NCBI GenBank assembly: GCA_002794775.1
Contig: NBAY01000001.1
Location: 310,001-374,000 of the forward strand
Source: Porodaedalea pini
Taxonomy: Eukaryota > Basidiomycota > Agaricomycetes > Hymenochaetales > Hymenochaetaceae
DNA length: 64,000 nucleotides
Reading direction: 5' to 3'
Shown here: piece by piece, positions 29,186 through 41,563 of the stretch
How positions within the stretch are numbered: the first letter of the stretch is position 1
How the letters are laid out: every line of letters begins with the position of its first letter
Notes under the pieces: model-generated
What the model saw: the letters and a program-made list of their open reading frames with translations, nothing else
Told to the model about the DNA's origin: nothing
The model's database searches: none
Translations under genes and position numbers: made by a program

Positions 29186-29726
29186 GTTCTTGAACTAGTG
29201 GGGAATTCAGTAGCACCTTTTCGTTCGTAGTACTCAGGAGAGATTTTTTATAGCAGCTCAGAGTGAACCTGATTACTAAAGCAGCAGTAGCAACAGATGA
29301 CGAGCTTCCGAGACATATGGGCAGTTTATGGCGTTCAAAGGAGAGCATCCTGACTAACGAAATGCTAGATGCTTCTCTGGACGTGAGCCGAATGGCACGG
29401 CTTTCCTGGCGATGCACGGAGTTGTTCTCCTGTTTTGTATGTATATCGATTGCAATTGCTGACCGAGAATGGAATTTCGTGACTGGGAGTCGTTTGATCT
29501 TTGTAAGGAGAGAGCAGCTGTACAGAAGTCTTCGGAGTCTTCAGGAGTTGAATTTCGCCAAAGTTGTATGGCCTGGCACTGGTAGTGGTATGTTCAACCG
29601 CCGAAGGCGGCTAATGCTAAGCGCCCGTTCAGCACTATAAGTAAGGCACGTGATCACCTCTAAAATTCGCCCCTCGTCTCGTCGGCGACCTCGAGCACGA
29701 CAAACTTGCTCGTATCGTCTATCTTC
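29186..29726. promoter_or_regulatory. Divergent intergenic region between SDR and Dbp10
   Basis: 541 bp between two divergent start codons. No gene is supported. It must contain both promoters; I see no clear TATA box for either. Confidence 0.35.
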
Positions 29727-32700
29727 ATGGCCCCACTTAAGCGAAAATACTCCGTTGAGGATTCTGAAGGGGAAAGCTCAGCAAGCTCGAGTCGCAATGT
29801 GTTTTCTGACGGTGAAGTGGACATTACCGCTGCTTTGACTGGAAAGAAGGCGAAGACGACAAATAATAATCTTGACGAGGATGACGACTACGAGGAGCTG
29901 GAAGCACTCATAAAGGATTCTGTTGCAAAAAGGGACAGGAAAGAAGGAACAAAACTGCTAAAACAAACTAAAGGGAAAACAAAGATCACTAAGGGTGAAG
30001 TTGGGGGAGGCAGTTTTCAGAGCATGGGTGCATTTCGAAGGATCTTTTTAGAGAACATGTATTGATTGAGTTATGGTCTTTAGGCTTGCACCCGTCCATT
30101 CTACGTTCTTTGACTATGCGAGGTTACAAAGTTCCGACGCCGATTCAGCGACTTAGTATACCAACTTTGCTAGCCAGCCCGCCGCGCGATCTTGTTGGAA
30201 TGGCTCGAACAGGTTCTGGAAAAACACTCGCATATATGGTGCCTTTGGTTCAACGCCTTAGTGGACGGCATGCAACGACGTTCGGGGCACGAGCGCTTAT
30301 TCTTCTTCCTGCGCGCGAGCTCGCATTACAGGTGCTAAAAGTTGGGAAAGAGTTGGTGCGCGGATGGAATGCTTCAGAAGGTGGTCATGTAGGAGACAAC
30401 GACGAGGAGGAAGATGCAACTGCAAAGGGACAAGCTTTGAGATGGGGTCTAGTTGTTGGAGGCGAAGGCTTGGACGAACAGTTCGAGATGATCACGAGCA
30501 ACCCGGATGTGTTAGTATTAATTATGAACTCATGATTTTATTGTCGTTGCTAACTAGGGTTTCTCAGAATTATTGCAACACCAGGCCGACTTCTTCATCT
30601 CGTTGTCGAGATGAACTTGGATCTGCGCTCGGTGCAGTACGTCGTTTTCGATGAGGCCGATCGACTATTCGAAATGGGTTTCTCGACTGCTTTGAACGAG
30701 ATCCTACATCGACTTCCATCGACAAGACAAACTCTTTTATTTTCCGCGACGCTGCCCAAGTCACTAGTTGAATTTGCCAAGGCGGGTTTGCAGGACCCGA
30801 AGCTTGTTCGTCTTGACGCAGAAAGTAAAATCAGCAGTGACCTACGCATGGCATTTTTCTCGGTCAAGCAAGCAGAGAAGGATGCGTGTCTTATGGTCTT
30901 ACTCCGCAATGTTATCCGAGTTCCACTGGGTGTACCACCCGAGCAGGAGGCCGATAAACGTTCGAAGGGGAAAGGCAAAGACACTCATCACGCTGCCCCG
31001 CATCAAACGCTCGTTTTCGTTGCAACGAAGCATCATGTCGAATACGTCAGTAACCTACTCTCCACCGCGGGTTACTCCGTGTCGCACATCTACGGTCAGC
31101 TAGACCAAGCAGCGCGCACGGACCAAATGGACCAATTCCGACGCGGGCGCACGAACATCCTCGTCGTTACAGACGTCGCCGCGCGTGGCATCGACATCCC
31201 CGTGCTCGCGCACGTCGTGAACTTCGATTTTACAGCGGGCGCGCGGGTCTTCGTGCATCGTGTCGGACGCACGGCACGTGCGGGCCGTACGGGCTGGGCG
31301 TGGTCGTTCGTCAGCTCGTCGGAGCTCCCGCATTTGCTCGACCTGCAGCTCTTCCTCGGACGACCGATGCGCAGTACCGTGGATGGTGGGGCGGGCGAGC
31401 GGCCATACGTCGAGTCGCTTGTGCTCGGTGCGTTTCCGCGCTCGAAGATCGACGACGAGACGGAGTATGTGCGTGGGCTCGACGAGGAGAACCGGTCTTT
31501 GCCGTCGCTCCGAGAAGTGATGCGGAAGGGCCAGGGCATGTACGAGCGTAGTCAGGGCAAAGCAAGCCAGGCCAGTTACAAACGCTCGAAGGAGATGATG
31601 CGCACCGGCCAATGGGGTTTCGCCACTACTGTCGGCGAGACGAGCATTCATCCAGTCTTCCGGTTGATGCAGGGCACCGCAGGCGACCAGAGCGAGGAAA
31701 AGGAGGAAGAAGCACGACGGGCACTCCTGAAGGCTGTGAACGCCTTCTCTCCAGCCGAGACTGTCTTCGAGATTGGAAGTAGAGGGAAATCGACGGGTGC
31801 TGCACTGATGAAGGATCGTCGAAAGGCTTTGGTGAAAGCCCGTGAAAGAGCTGTACCCGCGACTAGCATTGTTGAAGAGGAGAGAGAAGTGCAAGACATT
31901 TTACCCACGGAAGATGTGGAAATGGCGGATGAAGATGATATCGAGGTGCGTCGAGGGTTGTTTTCGAAAGTGCAGCGCAGACTCATATAGTACTTTAGGC
32001 TGCTTTCGCATCGGGCTCAAAACACGGTAAACATCGTGACGAGGACTTCTACATGTCTTATTTCCAAAAAGGAGCTATGACGGAGAAAGGGTACGCATCT
32101 TCGCATGTCTATCTCATATTCAACTCCTAATATACTTTGCACGGAACAGCTACTCCCTTAGAGACGGCGCCTCCTTCGCTGAGCAAGCCTCCGGCGCAAC
32201 ATTCGATCTCACGGGCGACGACGGCGTTGCAGGCCGACAACGTCGTAACGCACAACTCAAATGGGACCGGAAGAAAAAGAAGTTCGTAAAAGGCGATGGC
32301 GAGGGTGCGGACAATCTGAAAATCGTAAAGACTGAGGGCGGAACGCGCCTTCCCGCGACATACCGCAGCGGACGTTACGACGAGTGGAAGGCGAAGACGC
32401 ACACGAATGTGCCGCGTGTGGGAGAGGCGGAGCCGGAGGGGGCGCGACGCCGTACGAGTGGGCCTGGGGCAGGCGGGAGACGCTTCGAGCACCAGGGCGT
32501 CACGCCTGCGAAGCCGCTTAACAAGCTCAACAAGGACTACGAGCGGAAGGTGCGGCAGTTGAGTAAGAAGGCGCAGGAGCGTGGTGGAGGGGAGGCGGTG
32601 GAGAGTACGTCGGGCGCGAAGCCCAAGAAGGGGGTACTGGGCAAGAAGGGCGGGAGTCGGTATGGTGGGAAGCTGATTGGACGTGTGCGCTCTGAGCTCA

Positions 32701-32789
32701 AGTCAGCGGACCAGATCCGGAGGTCGAGAGAAGTTGCAGAGCGCAAGCGGGCAAGAAATGCGCGTCCGTCGAGGAAGGGGAAACGATAG
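29727..32789 (+). CDS. DBP10: ATP-dependent RNA helicase Dbp10 (DDX54 family)
   Basis: Nucleolar DEAD-box helicase for 60S ribosome assembly. ATG at 29727 (MAPLKRKYSVEDSEGESS). Five exons: the first ends at about 30028, an intron in GAT-GT near 30512-30570 is followed by IIATPGRLLH, and two introns follow EDDIE and TEKG near the 3' end. Visible motifs: Q motif (RGYKVPTPIQRLSIP), motif I ARTGSGKT, Ia PARELALQ, GG, TPGRL, DEAD in VFDEADRLFEMGF, SAT, and HRVGRTARAGRTG. The C-terminal DBP10CT region reads HRDEDFYMSYFQKGAMTEKG, YSLRDGASFAEQASGATFDL and LKWDRKKKKFV. A basic tail ends in RNARPSRKGKR. The C-terminal domain separates Dbp10 from other DEAD helicases. Confidence 0.95.
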
Positions 32790-33151
32790 CGGTCTTTGTC
32801 GGTGTCAGCATCACCATGCTTTACTTCTAGTAGCATGTTGTAATCTTATCAATATCATTTGGACCTCTGGGTATACATTGAATGCTACAGATCAGTCGGC
32901 TACATCGGTTTGCTATGCATACAGGCGAGTCAGAATACCATGATACCAAAAAGGCAGACCCTCGTCTCTCATCGTACACCCGACCGTGCCGTACTCGTAG
33001 TTGACGATCTTGCAGATGATGCAGATGAAACAGGTCTTGGAACGCGGCCGCCTGAACCTGTCGTTGTCGTCGGAAGAGAACTTGGTCGACCTCGTTGACT
33101 CGCAGTCATTGCTTAAATTAAATGTAAGCGGTGTCGATGGAAACTCTCATG
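32790..33151. other. Convergent 3' region
   Basis: About 360 bp between the ends of Dbp10 (+) and Duo1 (-). No gene is supported; it probably holds both 3' UTRs. Confidence 0.35.
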
Positions 33152-34064
33152 CTATGCCATACCTATTCTCGATACCGCAGTACCTCTTGCACGAGCAGAT
33201 GCGCGTGTACCGCGAACTCCTCGAACCCCTCCGTATCCCGCTCGGATAGCGAGCTTCTCGCGTTTCTCAGTCTCTAATCGATCCTTCTCTGCCTTCTCGA
33301 TGCGATTGCGTTCCTCTTTCTCCAAGCGCTCCTTCTCTCGCTGTTCAGCGAGTGCGCGCTCCTCAGCCGCTCTTTGCGCCTTCTTTACAGCTTCGCGTTC
33401 CATCCGCTCAAGGGTGGCTTCATCCTGCGATGAAAGAGAAACGTTAACAAGAAAAGCTTTGAGATGAATCATAAAAATGGCGTACGTCTTCTGCTCCGTG
33501 CCATCGCTCATCAAATATGAGCCTAGTCGCTGCCTCTGACTTTGCAAGGATGTCGACATACTTGTCAAGTAGTGCATTCGTCTGTCTCAATTGCTCTGCG
33601 ACTCGCTTCGAAGATGTTCGGTAAAGCCATGCATGTCATAACCAAAAATGCATAATGCATACCTCTGTCGATGACCGAGTATCACTTAGAGCGCCATTGT
33701 AGACTGCGAGTCCTGCGTTTAGTTTGCGCATGACGAAGAGGTCTTGCCTCAACCGCTCTTCCCGCGAACGCGCTACAGAGTGTGCCCTCGCCTCTTCGTC
33801 TTCAACCGGTCGTGCTGTCTCATTCCCGACAGCTTCTTCTTCTTCTTCAGGATCAGGTTCTGGGGGATCAGGTTCTGGGGGCTGAGATGGTCGAGCAAGG
33901 AGGCTGAAGGGGCGTGATCGTGAGGGACCAGGATTATCGTTCAGGGATAGTTCGGAGAGTGAGAGGTCCCCGTCTTGCGGCCCATCATAAGTTGCATCGG
34001 CGAGCGGTGACAGCGAGTGAAGTCGTGATTCCAGAGGAACCGAAGAGTCGTACGAATCATCCAT
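33152..34064 (-). CDS. DUO1: DASH complex subunit Duo1
   Basis: Kinetochore DASH/Dam1 ring subunit, which couples kinetochores to microtubule ends. Minus-strand ATG at 34064 (MDDSYDSSVPLE). An acidic, Pro-rich N-terminus precedes the Duo1 core: REERLRQDLFVMRKLNAGLA, VYNGALSDTRSSTE, an intron, VAEQLRQTNALLDKYVDILA, KSEAATRLIFDERWHGAEQD and another intron. A long charged coiled coil (EATLERMEREAVKKAQRAAE...) follows. The C-terminus GYGGVRGVRGTRASARARGT is the Gly/Arg-rich tail common in fungal Duo1. DASH subunits are fungal proteins. The start is 116 bp from the divergent TyrRS start. Confidence 0.88.
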
Positions 34065-34180
34065 TTGAGCGAGAGGCAAAGGTGGTTAGAGGTGGTTGAA
34101 AGCGAGACGTTCTGGTCGAGAGCAGTGCGAAACGCGTAGCACGTGCTGCAAACGCGTCCGGCAGTCTGCCTCTGACTTCC

Positions 34181-35952
34181 ATGCTGCGTCGAAGCTTTTT
34201 AACAAATTCGAAAAGATCTATTCGAAAATCTCGAATATGCGGTCAAAGGCATCTTTCTTCAACAAGCCTGCTCGATGATTTGTACTCGCGAGGAATGGTC
34301 TCGCAGACAACAAGGTGAGAAACCGATTCTTTTCAGCTGTCGTTTTTACTCATTAGTTTTCCCGACAAGAAAGTCACTCGGCGATCGCCCAGCGACTTGA
34401 GCAAGCGAGCACCATATATCTGGGAATAGACCCAACTGCGAAGTCTCTACATGTCGGGCACCTTCTGCCGCTCATGTGTCTTCTACATTTCTTTGTCCGT
34501 GGGCACGATGTAATACCTCTCGTAAGTCTTTCAGCTAGTTTCCACGAGTGTATACTCGAATAAAACAGATAGGAGGCGCTACTGGGCTTGTCGGGGACCC
34601 ATCTGGAAAGATGGAGGAACGGACTCCGCTAGGCAAGGAAAATGCTGTGGACAACGTCGACAGCCTGACACGAGCGGTCGATGGCTTCTTCGCGTCTGCA
34701 ATGAACTATGCATCGAAGCGGCTTCATCCCTCATTGTACGCCGTTCCAAACGCTGCACCTAAAGTGGCAAATAACGTGGAGTGGCTGGGTCCGTTGGGTC
34801 TCTTGGAGTTTCTGACGAAGGCGGGTAGACATGCACGTGTACCGACTATGATCAGTCGAGACAGGTAAGCATTCTCTGTTTATATCAATTCGATGTAGAT
34901 GTGCATTCGATCCTCGTAGCGTGAAGATACGCATGAGCTCTCAGCAAGGCATCTCGTTCACCGAGTTCACGTACCAACTTCTCCAAGCGTACGACTTCTA
35001 CCACCTGTACAACTCAAGGCGGTGCACACTACAGCTTGGCGGGTCTGATCAATGGGGGAACATCCTCTCTGGTGTCGATCTTATCGACCGCACTCGCGCC
35101 AAGGACGATCCAGTTGCCCATGGGCTTACGACGCCCTTGCTCACAACAGCATCAGGCGCAAAGTTCGGAAAAAGCGAGGGAAACGCGGTTTGGTTGGACC
35201 ATGGCTTGACTAGCGTGCTCGATTTCTATCAGGTAAGATTAAAGGACACTGTTTCACGTCTGCAGATACTCAGTCTGTACTCTTAGTTCTTTCTTCGCAC
35301 CGCCGATGGAGACATAGGAAAGTACCTGCACATGTTTACGCTCCTCCCTGTAAATGAAATTGCGGACATCCTTGAAAAGCATCACGTTAGCACTTTTTCC
35401 ATGTTCAACATCTGTCCATACTCAAATATCTATTAGGAAGCACCAGAGAAGCGAACAGCGCAGCGCGTACTTGCGGAGGAGGTAGTAGAACTAATCCACG
35501 GCAGTAAGCATCGATCCTCTTTCAGTCGCCAAAGTCTCATATATGTTTGCAGAAGCGGCTGTTGATCACGCTCGAGTCGCGACCCAAGCTCTTTTCGAGA
35601 CATCAGTTGCCCATCTATCGGCACAGGATATCATCAACGCTCTCGAAGGCGACCCACGTCTCATTCGATGCTCTCGAGCAGAAACCGTGGACCAGCCAAT
35701 ATGGAAACTCGCAGCGAAGCATAACCTCGTTAGCAGCAACAGTGAGTTCTATTTCAACTAGACTTCCTTCTGAGACCCTGCTGAGCTTGCTGTGCAGGCG
35801 TGGCACGAAGACTGGCGGAGTCGAAGGGTTTATACCTGAATAATATCACCGTCAATGCGCAACAGACACTTCAAACTGCAGATTTGATCGACAATGGTGT
35901 CGTTATCCTCAGGGCTGGCAAAGACAGCCATCTGGTCCTTGCGCTCCACTAA
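34181..35952 (+). CDS. MSY1: Mitochondrial tyrosyl-tRNA synthetase
   Basis: Class I synthetase charging mitochondrial tRNA-Tyr. ATG at 34181 gives a basic, Arg/Ser-rich presequence ([20 protein letters not shown]), then [15 protein letters not shown]. Later exons have [19 protein letters not shown] (HIGH-type HVGH), [13 protein letters not shown], the tyrosine pocket [15 protein letters not shown], and [27 protein letters not shown] is the KMSKS-type loop, and a C-terminal S4-like RNA-binding domain ends [17 protein letters not shown] could not join exon 1 (ending AACAAG before GTGAGA at 34314) to exon 2 (TTTTCCCGACAAG) in phase with canonical sites. One base is out of register, so the 5' model is unsettled. 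Confidence 0.87.
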
Positions 35953-36082
35953 AATCTTGCTACATGCACTATTTCTTATGTATATCTCATCGTAATGTTT
36001 TGGTGTCATCTTCTAGACAACACAATGATCTACTTCGATAAGAAGACAAGAAGGTAATAATCAACGCAAATATGAAACAAAA

Positions 36083-38792
36083 CTAGTCGACACGAATGGC
36101 ACTGTAAAGCTTCCGTACTGCCCAGTAGCTCGCAAGGAAACCGATCGTCCCTGTCAAGATAAGATGAATATGAATATCTCGTCAATGTTCTCCATAACAA
36201 CTTGCCACTGACCGGTGATCAAAAAATCCAAGAGCACGAGCAAGACGAGGTACCCGAGGTACAGCACAACGCTAGACAGCGAGTCAAGCGAAAGCCTGGA
36301 GAGCCAATAGTACAGCCCGTAAATGAGCAGCCAAAACGCGCTTCCGCCACCAGTGAGGAAAGCGCGCCAGTGCCAGCGGTATTCCTCTGCACAGAGCTGG
36401 AAGTAAGTGAAGAGGATGGTGACGGTTGCGGTCGTGAGAGCGACCACGCCTGCTGTGAGTGCGAGGAAACCGAAAGCGTAGTATGCTCGCGAGGCGAAGA
36501 GGCTGGAGAGGACGAAGTATAGCTCAACGAAAGCCGCGCCTGAGCATTCTCAGTCAGTTCTGATGGTCCTGTTAGGGATAATGTCAATACTTACCGAAAG
36601 GCAGGATGCCACTGAGAATCGCAGCCCACTGAGAAACAATTGAGCGTTGAAGCTATATAATCGAAGGAAAATCAGCTCACGTAGGGACGAAGGTATTTGG
36701 GTGCAGGTGGTATTTGTCTAGGAATTGGGTTCACTCGCACGGGATGCGATATAGCCTACCAAGGTCAGTTAACCGGAGGTGGACTACAAATATAGACAGC
36801 ACGTACTCCATGCTTGGACCCAAAGTACGAGCCAATAGAGGACAGGGGAGCAGAGATACCAAACCAGAGCAGGACGATCAACAGCATTGTGCCGAACGGC
36901 ACAGCTCCAGACGAGCCAGCGGCAATAAGGAAGAAGTTTAGCATGAAAACGATGGCAAAGACAATCGTTGGGAGGACTGTGGCCGTTAGGAAAACATTTT
37001 TCCTTCGGTCTGTTCCACCTAAGGAGGCGTAGACGCGGCTGGAGACGTATCCTCCAATGCTATTGAGGACGTCAGCCGAGTAAAACTAGGTGAAGAAAGA
37101 ACGGAGAAACGAACCTGCCGAAGAACGTCCAACATACCATCATCACCGTCGCTAAGGATCCACGGTTTGAAGGAGACAGAAACCCAAGCAGAGCAAACAC
37201 TATGTTGCCGCGCAGTGAGTACGGATAGTAAGAACTTTATTTGTTGAGCATACTCACGGAGCGTAACGCCCACCATGGCACACAACTGCGCGCCATTGCC
37301 AACGATCACAGAGAGGATTAAAGGACTCTGAGGCGGCCTGAAGACCTCGCCATGGACTAGTTTCCATCCGAAATCTTCTTGTACATCTTCCTGAATGACA
37401 TTCAAGTCAGCACTTCACTATTACAAGACATTGTGACTTCCATACACTCAGGTCAATGGCATTATATCGCGAAATCTGTTAAGTTTCAATGAGCTTCATC
37501 TTTCTGGTAAATTTAGAGCGAAACTACCCACGTCTCTCGAGACACTCCTGTAAATGATCATGCCGACCATTATGCAAAGGAACATGACAATTGCGAAAGA
37601 GTTAATGAGACTGAACCAATGAATTCGAGGGTCGAAAATGTGAAGATAGTTATCCCAGCGAGTGGCCTTTAAGAATATATCAGCTTTCCTAGATACATCG
37701 CGACTTTCTGAAGACAATTACCCATGGAGTGTCAGATTCCTGTTCTTCTTGATTAGACTATCGTCTCATAATGCAAGGGTTCGAAGGATAACTTACAGTC
37801 CAGAACACGCGGTACGTATAACGCACTTGCGTTTCTTGATCTTCGCTCAAGAACAGGGGAGTGGTCGAGCTTGTGGAATCACACGTTTCGACGTCCTGAT
37901 TGCCTCCGATACTTTGGCGAAGTTGAAGTACAGTCTTCACTAGCACACATTCTTTGAGCTTACCTCGTTGGCCAAACCAGTACACCGACAACCCTGTAGA
38001 CGTTGGGCGTAGGCTCATGATACCTGAGAGAGGGTCAGAACAGTTCATAATATCGTCGAGACTTTAGTCACCTTATATAGATATCATAGTTATTATTCAG
38101 AGTCGGACGCTCCGCGAACTCCTCATCATCATTCCCTAGGTTGAACCCCATGTCAAAAAAGACTTCACCCGATTTGAGGTCTTTCTTCATCTCCGCAGCA
38201 GGTAAACCGTCGATGAGCCAGTTTAACGCATAGTCCTCCTTGATGCGGTCATTGATGAATTTTGCATCTTCTGGAGGAACATTGGTGGTGCACAGTGTTC
38301 TGCAAGTGCCATTTTGACGCATCATCTCAATCTGCATGGACACGTCAGACGCTAAGTGATGACACTGGTGAGTTACGCACGTCATATTTCGAGTTGAAGA
38401 TACGGTCTCCGAACAGAATGGAGCCTAACGACTCTGGTTGTTTCTTGGCCCCTTCTTCAGGTATACAGAAGTGAAAGGCAGGGTTGTAATAGTCATCTAG
38501 GAACATATATATTCAGCTGAGTTGCTGCACCACAAGAGTGAAGGAAGCGAGCTACAATTTATCATAGATTTCTGGAAGCTTAAGTGTAAGCTAAGGCAGT
38601 GGTAAGACTCATTGAAGTACATACTAGCTTTGCATTGTCGGCCGTACCAATCATAGGTGTTAAAGCATTGACGAACAGCTCGACGCGTTCGCCTAACTGG
38701 TAGTCGCGCGGCGCAGCACCTGGAAGATAGAACGCGTCGACGCATGTAGCGAGCAGACCAACAGGCAGCAGTATAGATGCAATAGGTTGCAT
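36083..38792 (-). CDS. TM9SF/EMP70 (nonaspanin) membrane protein
   Basis: Minus-strand gene from ATG at 38792: signal peptide ([20 protein letters not shown], then [11 protein letters not shown]). The conserved luminal domain has [63 protein letters not shown] and [14 protein letters not shown]. The membrane domain carries about nine helices, including [39 protein letters not shown] and [19 protein letters not shown]. It ends in [12 protein letters not shown]70 proteins act in Golgi/endosome sorting and adhesion. Their C-terminal KxD/E motif binds COPI; here it is RVD, a variant. At least ten introns are spread along the gene. Length and order fit the whole family. Confidence 0.92.
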
Positions 38793-39548
38793 TTTGTCGA
38801 GAGGGTGTGCGACACGCCTTAGTCGCTGAGATTTAAGCGCAGTGTCTCCGGCGGACGTGTCCAAGCAGTGCGGCCGTGTGGCGATGAGCTCGTGAGCTAC
38901 CACGTGTCGTGCGTGAGAGCAAATCTCCATGTACAGAAAGCCAAAACCGATGCTATTTTCAAAAAGTGAACAACCAGTTCTTTATCTACGCTCCCGACTC
39001 GTACTATATCCGTGACTCTGGCGGGGAGCGGATGAACGACACCTAAATTTATTAGCAAAAATCCAAGCAATTTGCTGAATTGAACGCGAGGACTGTGCAA
39101 CGAGCCATGGTCAATTTGACTAAATGGAACAGACGTCTGCGGCGCTCAAGAATGGTTTCGGGCTCTGGCAACTTGAAGTTAGTTCGTCCTTATGCATTCC
39201 TTTTTTCTTTTTTTTTATCAAGTCAAGCGCAGGAGATTTGATTGTGGTGAGTCCGTAGAAATGTTTTCAAAGCAACGAAAGATGACTATGTATTTGTGGT
39301 AACGATCAGTCATGCGACACGGACTTGAAATCACACAATAATAACGTGGCGAAGCATGATTCTCGCGTACCATGAGAAACTTCTGTATGAAGTGATTCTG
39401 ACCTGACTGTTCGAAGAATCCCTGAGATAAGCGTGTGCGTCTGGGGGTATATAAAGCCCATAACCATCACTGGAGTCACTGAGATTGTTGGCTTTGCCTG
39501 CTGCGTTGATACGACAGTTCTGTAGTTATTTTATTCCGGTAAGGTGTC
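38793..39548. promoter_or_regulatory. Divergent intergenic region with TATA box for hydrolase 1
   Basis: 756 bp between divergent starts; no gene is supported. TATATAAAG at 39448-39456 lies about 100 bp before the ATG at 39549 and is the likely core promoter of that gene. Poly-T tracts are at 39200-39220. Confidence 0.45.
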
Positions 39549-41269
39549 ATGACGGATTCTGTCGCTGCTCCAATCCAGTACTATCACCACGGACGCTTTC
39601 GCGTTGCAGGCGGAGTCCTTCCTGACGCTATCACGGCTTATCAGACTTTCGGCGACAAGAAAAACCCGTGCGTCGTCTTTCCAACGTGCTATGGCGGGAA
39701 ACTAGACGGTGCGTGAATCGTTTTGACTAAGTCCATCGCGTGGAATGAAAGTTTGGTGACAAGATACCGGTCTACTAGACCAGGTGTACATGATAGGCGA
39801 GGACAAAGTGAGTCTGAAATATAAACGGAGGATATGCTGGTTTGTGACGGCTGGCACAATAGGCATTGCAGCCTAGCAAGTACTTCATAGTTACTTTTGC
39901 GCTATTTTCCAATGGCGAGGTGAGTATCGTATGGCTTTCAAAACAGAGACTTGCTAAGGATTCTGGAAGTCTTCGTCTCCATCAAACACGGTGAGTGAGC
40001 TTTGAGTAGCAGTCTTGTCTCCGGAACTGTAGCTTCGCTTCGCACAGCCTGCACCGTATAATGGGCCGTATTTCCCTGCTGTCTCTTACGAGGACAATAT
40101 GTCAGTCAACTTCGCCTTACTCTGACGGCCTGTATTGACGCAGGTGCGATCTCAAGCCGGGCTCAGTACGCAGTTCTTACCAAAGACCTCGGAATACAAA
40201 AGCTGTTCGCGGTGATAGGCTTTTCAATGGGAGCACAGCAAGTGCGTCTTTTCACTGTGCAGCATGATTTATTGTATCCAGACGTTAAATGATAGGCTTA
40301 TTGTTGGCCTGTTGTGTATCCCGACTATGTCGAAAGGCAAGTACTACTTTGAGAAAGTCAATTGGTCCGCTATTTTCAACTCACGATTCAAAAGGTTCAT
40401 CGCAATATGCGGCTCTGCGAGGACTAGCCCTCATAATAAATGGTGCATATCAGTTTCCATCCATGCGTAATCAAGTTTCAGTACCACCATCATCCACTGT
40501 AGCTTCCTGGAAGGCCCCAAAGCGGCATTGACGGCATCAAAGGACTTCGACAATGGCCACTACAAGTCCGTTCCGCAATTCGGAATCCGAGCATTTGGAC
40601 GCGCTTACAGCGCTTGGGCGTACGGTCAGACTGTAAGTTCAAATCACGTACTGAGAACATTTTGCTAGAACTAACGACTGTCGTTATTTAAAGTGGTTCA
40701 GAAATCATGGATACTTGCATGGCGGGAAGTACGCTCACTTCCTTTTCTGCTCCCATATTCGCGTAACGAGTATATATGTAGGTACACGGACCTGGAATCC
40801 TTCCTCCGTGGAGAATGGGAGGCCGGCTTCCTAACTGGATGGGATGCCAATGATCTACTCACCCTCCTTCACACATGGCAAAGCGGCGATGTTTCGTCGG
40901 TTCGCGATGGGGGCAACTACGAGACATGCTTGACTAACATCAAAGCGCGCGGCCTTGTCATGCCTTCTAAAACGGATTTGTATTTCCCAGTGTGTATCTT
41001 GGTCTCAGTTTGATATATTCGGTCTCGGTGTTGAATTGATTTTGATGGTTATGTAGCCGGAAGACAGCGCAACCGAAGCGTCGCACCTGAAAGATGTCAA
41101 GCTTGTCGTGATTGATTCTGTCTGGGGTCATATGGGTGAGTGACTCAGAACGACTCTCAAAATACAAGATTGACTCTAAAGGATATCATTTACACCAGCT
41201 GGTGGAGGCTCAAATGAGGAGGACGACGCGTTTATCAAGAAAGAAGTTATAGCCTTCCTGGAGTCCTAA
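39549..41269 (+). CDS. Homoserine O-acetyltransferase-like alpha/beta hydrolase, copy 1
   Basis: A multi-exon gene, ATG at 39549 (MTDSVAAPIQYYHHGRFRVA). Spliced parts: GVLPDAITAYQTFGDKKNPC, VVFPTCYGGKLD, KYFIVTFALFSNGESSSPSN, AQYAVLTKDLGIQKLFAVIG. The nucleophile elbow is GFSMGAQQ. Further parts are ICGSARTSPHNK, GWDANDLLTLLHTWQSGDVS, PSKTDLYFP (catalytic Asp) and VWGHMAGGG (catalytic His). It ends FLES with TAA at 41267-41269. This is the MetX-type hydrolase fold. Many fungal relatives are not true homoserine acetyltransferases and serve in secondary metabolism or as esterases, so the substrate is open. Introns are frequent and several exons are tiny (for example one spanning 39783-39806). 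It is followed by a tandem paralogue. Confidence 0.87.
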
Positions 41270-41563
41270 ATTCCTAATTTAAATCGTGAAAAGTTATGTG
41301 ACCTTGTGCTAACAGAAAGGGAGGTCGTTGTAATATTAGCTGTAAAAATATTGAAATCAGGTTGCATCGTGGTTATTCACACGAAACCTTTATCTCCCAA
41401 GGGTTTGCATTTTGCCTGTAGAATCCATGTGGTAAGGCTCACAAATGTTCACACTCTGACGTCGAATGTCCTTCCTTATTCACATGAGTAGTTACTTTAT
41501 TATCAATCCCCCCTTGACTCCTACGTCCATCCAACGTATAGCTGTACAAAAAGATAAAACGAA

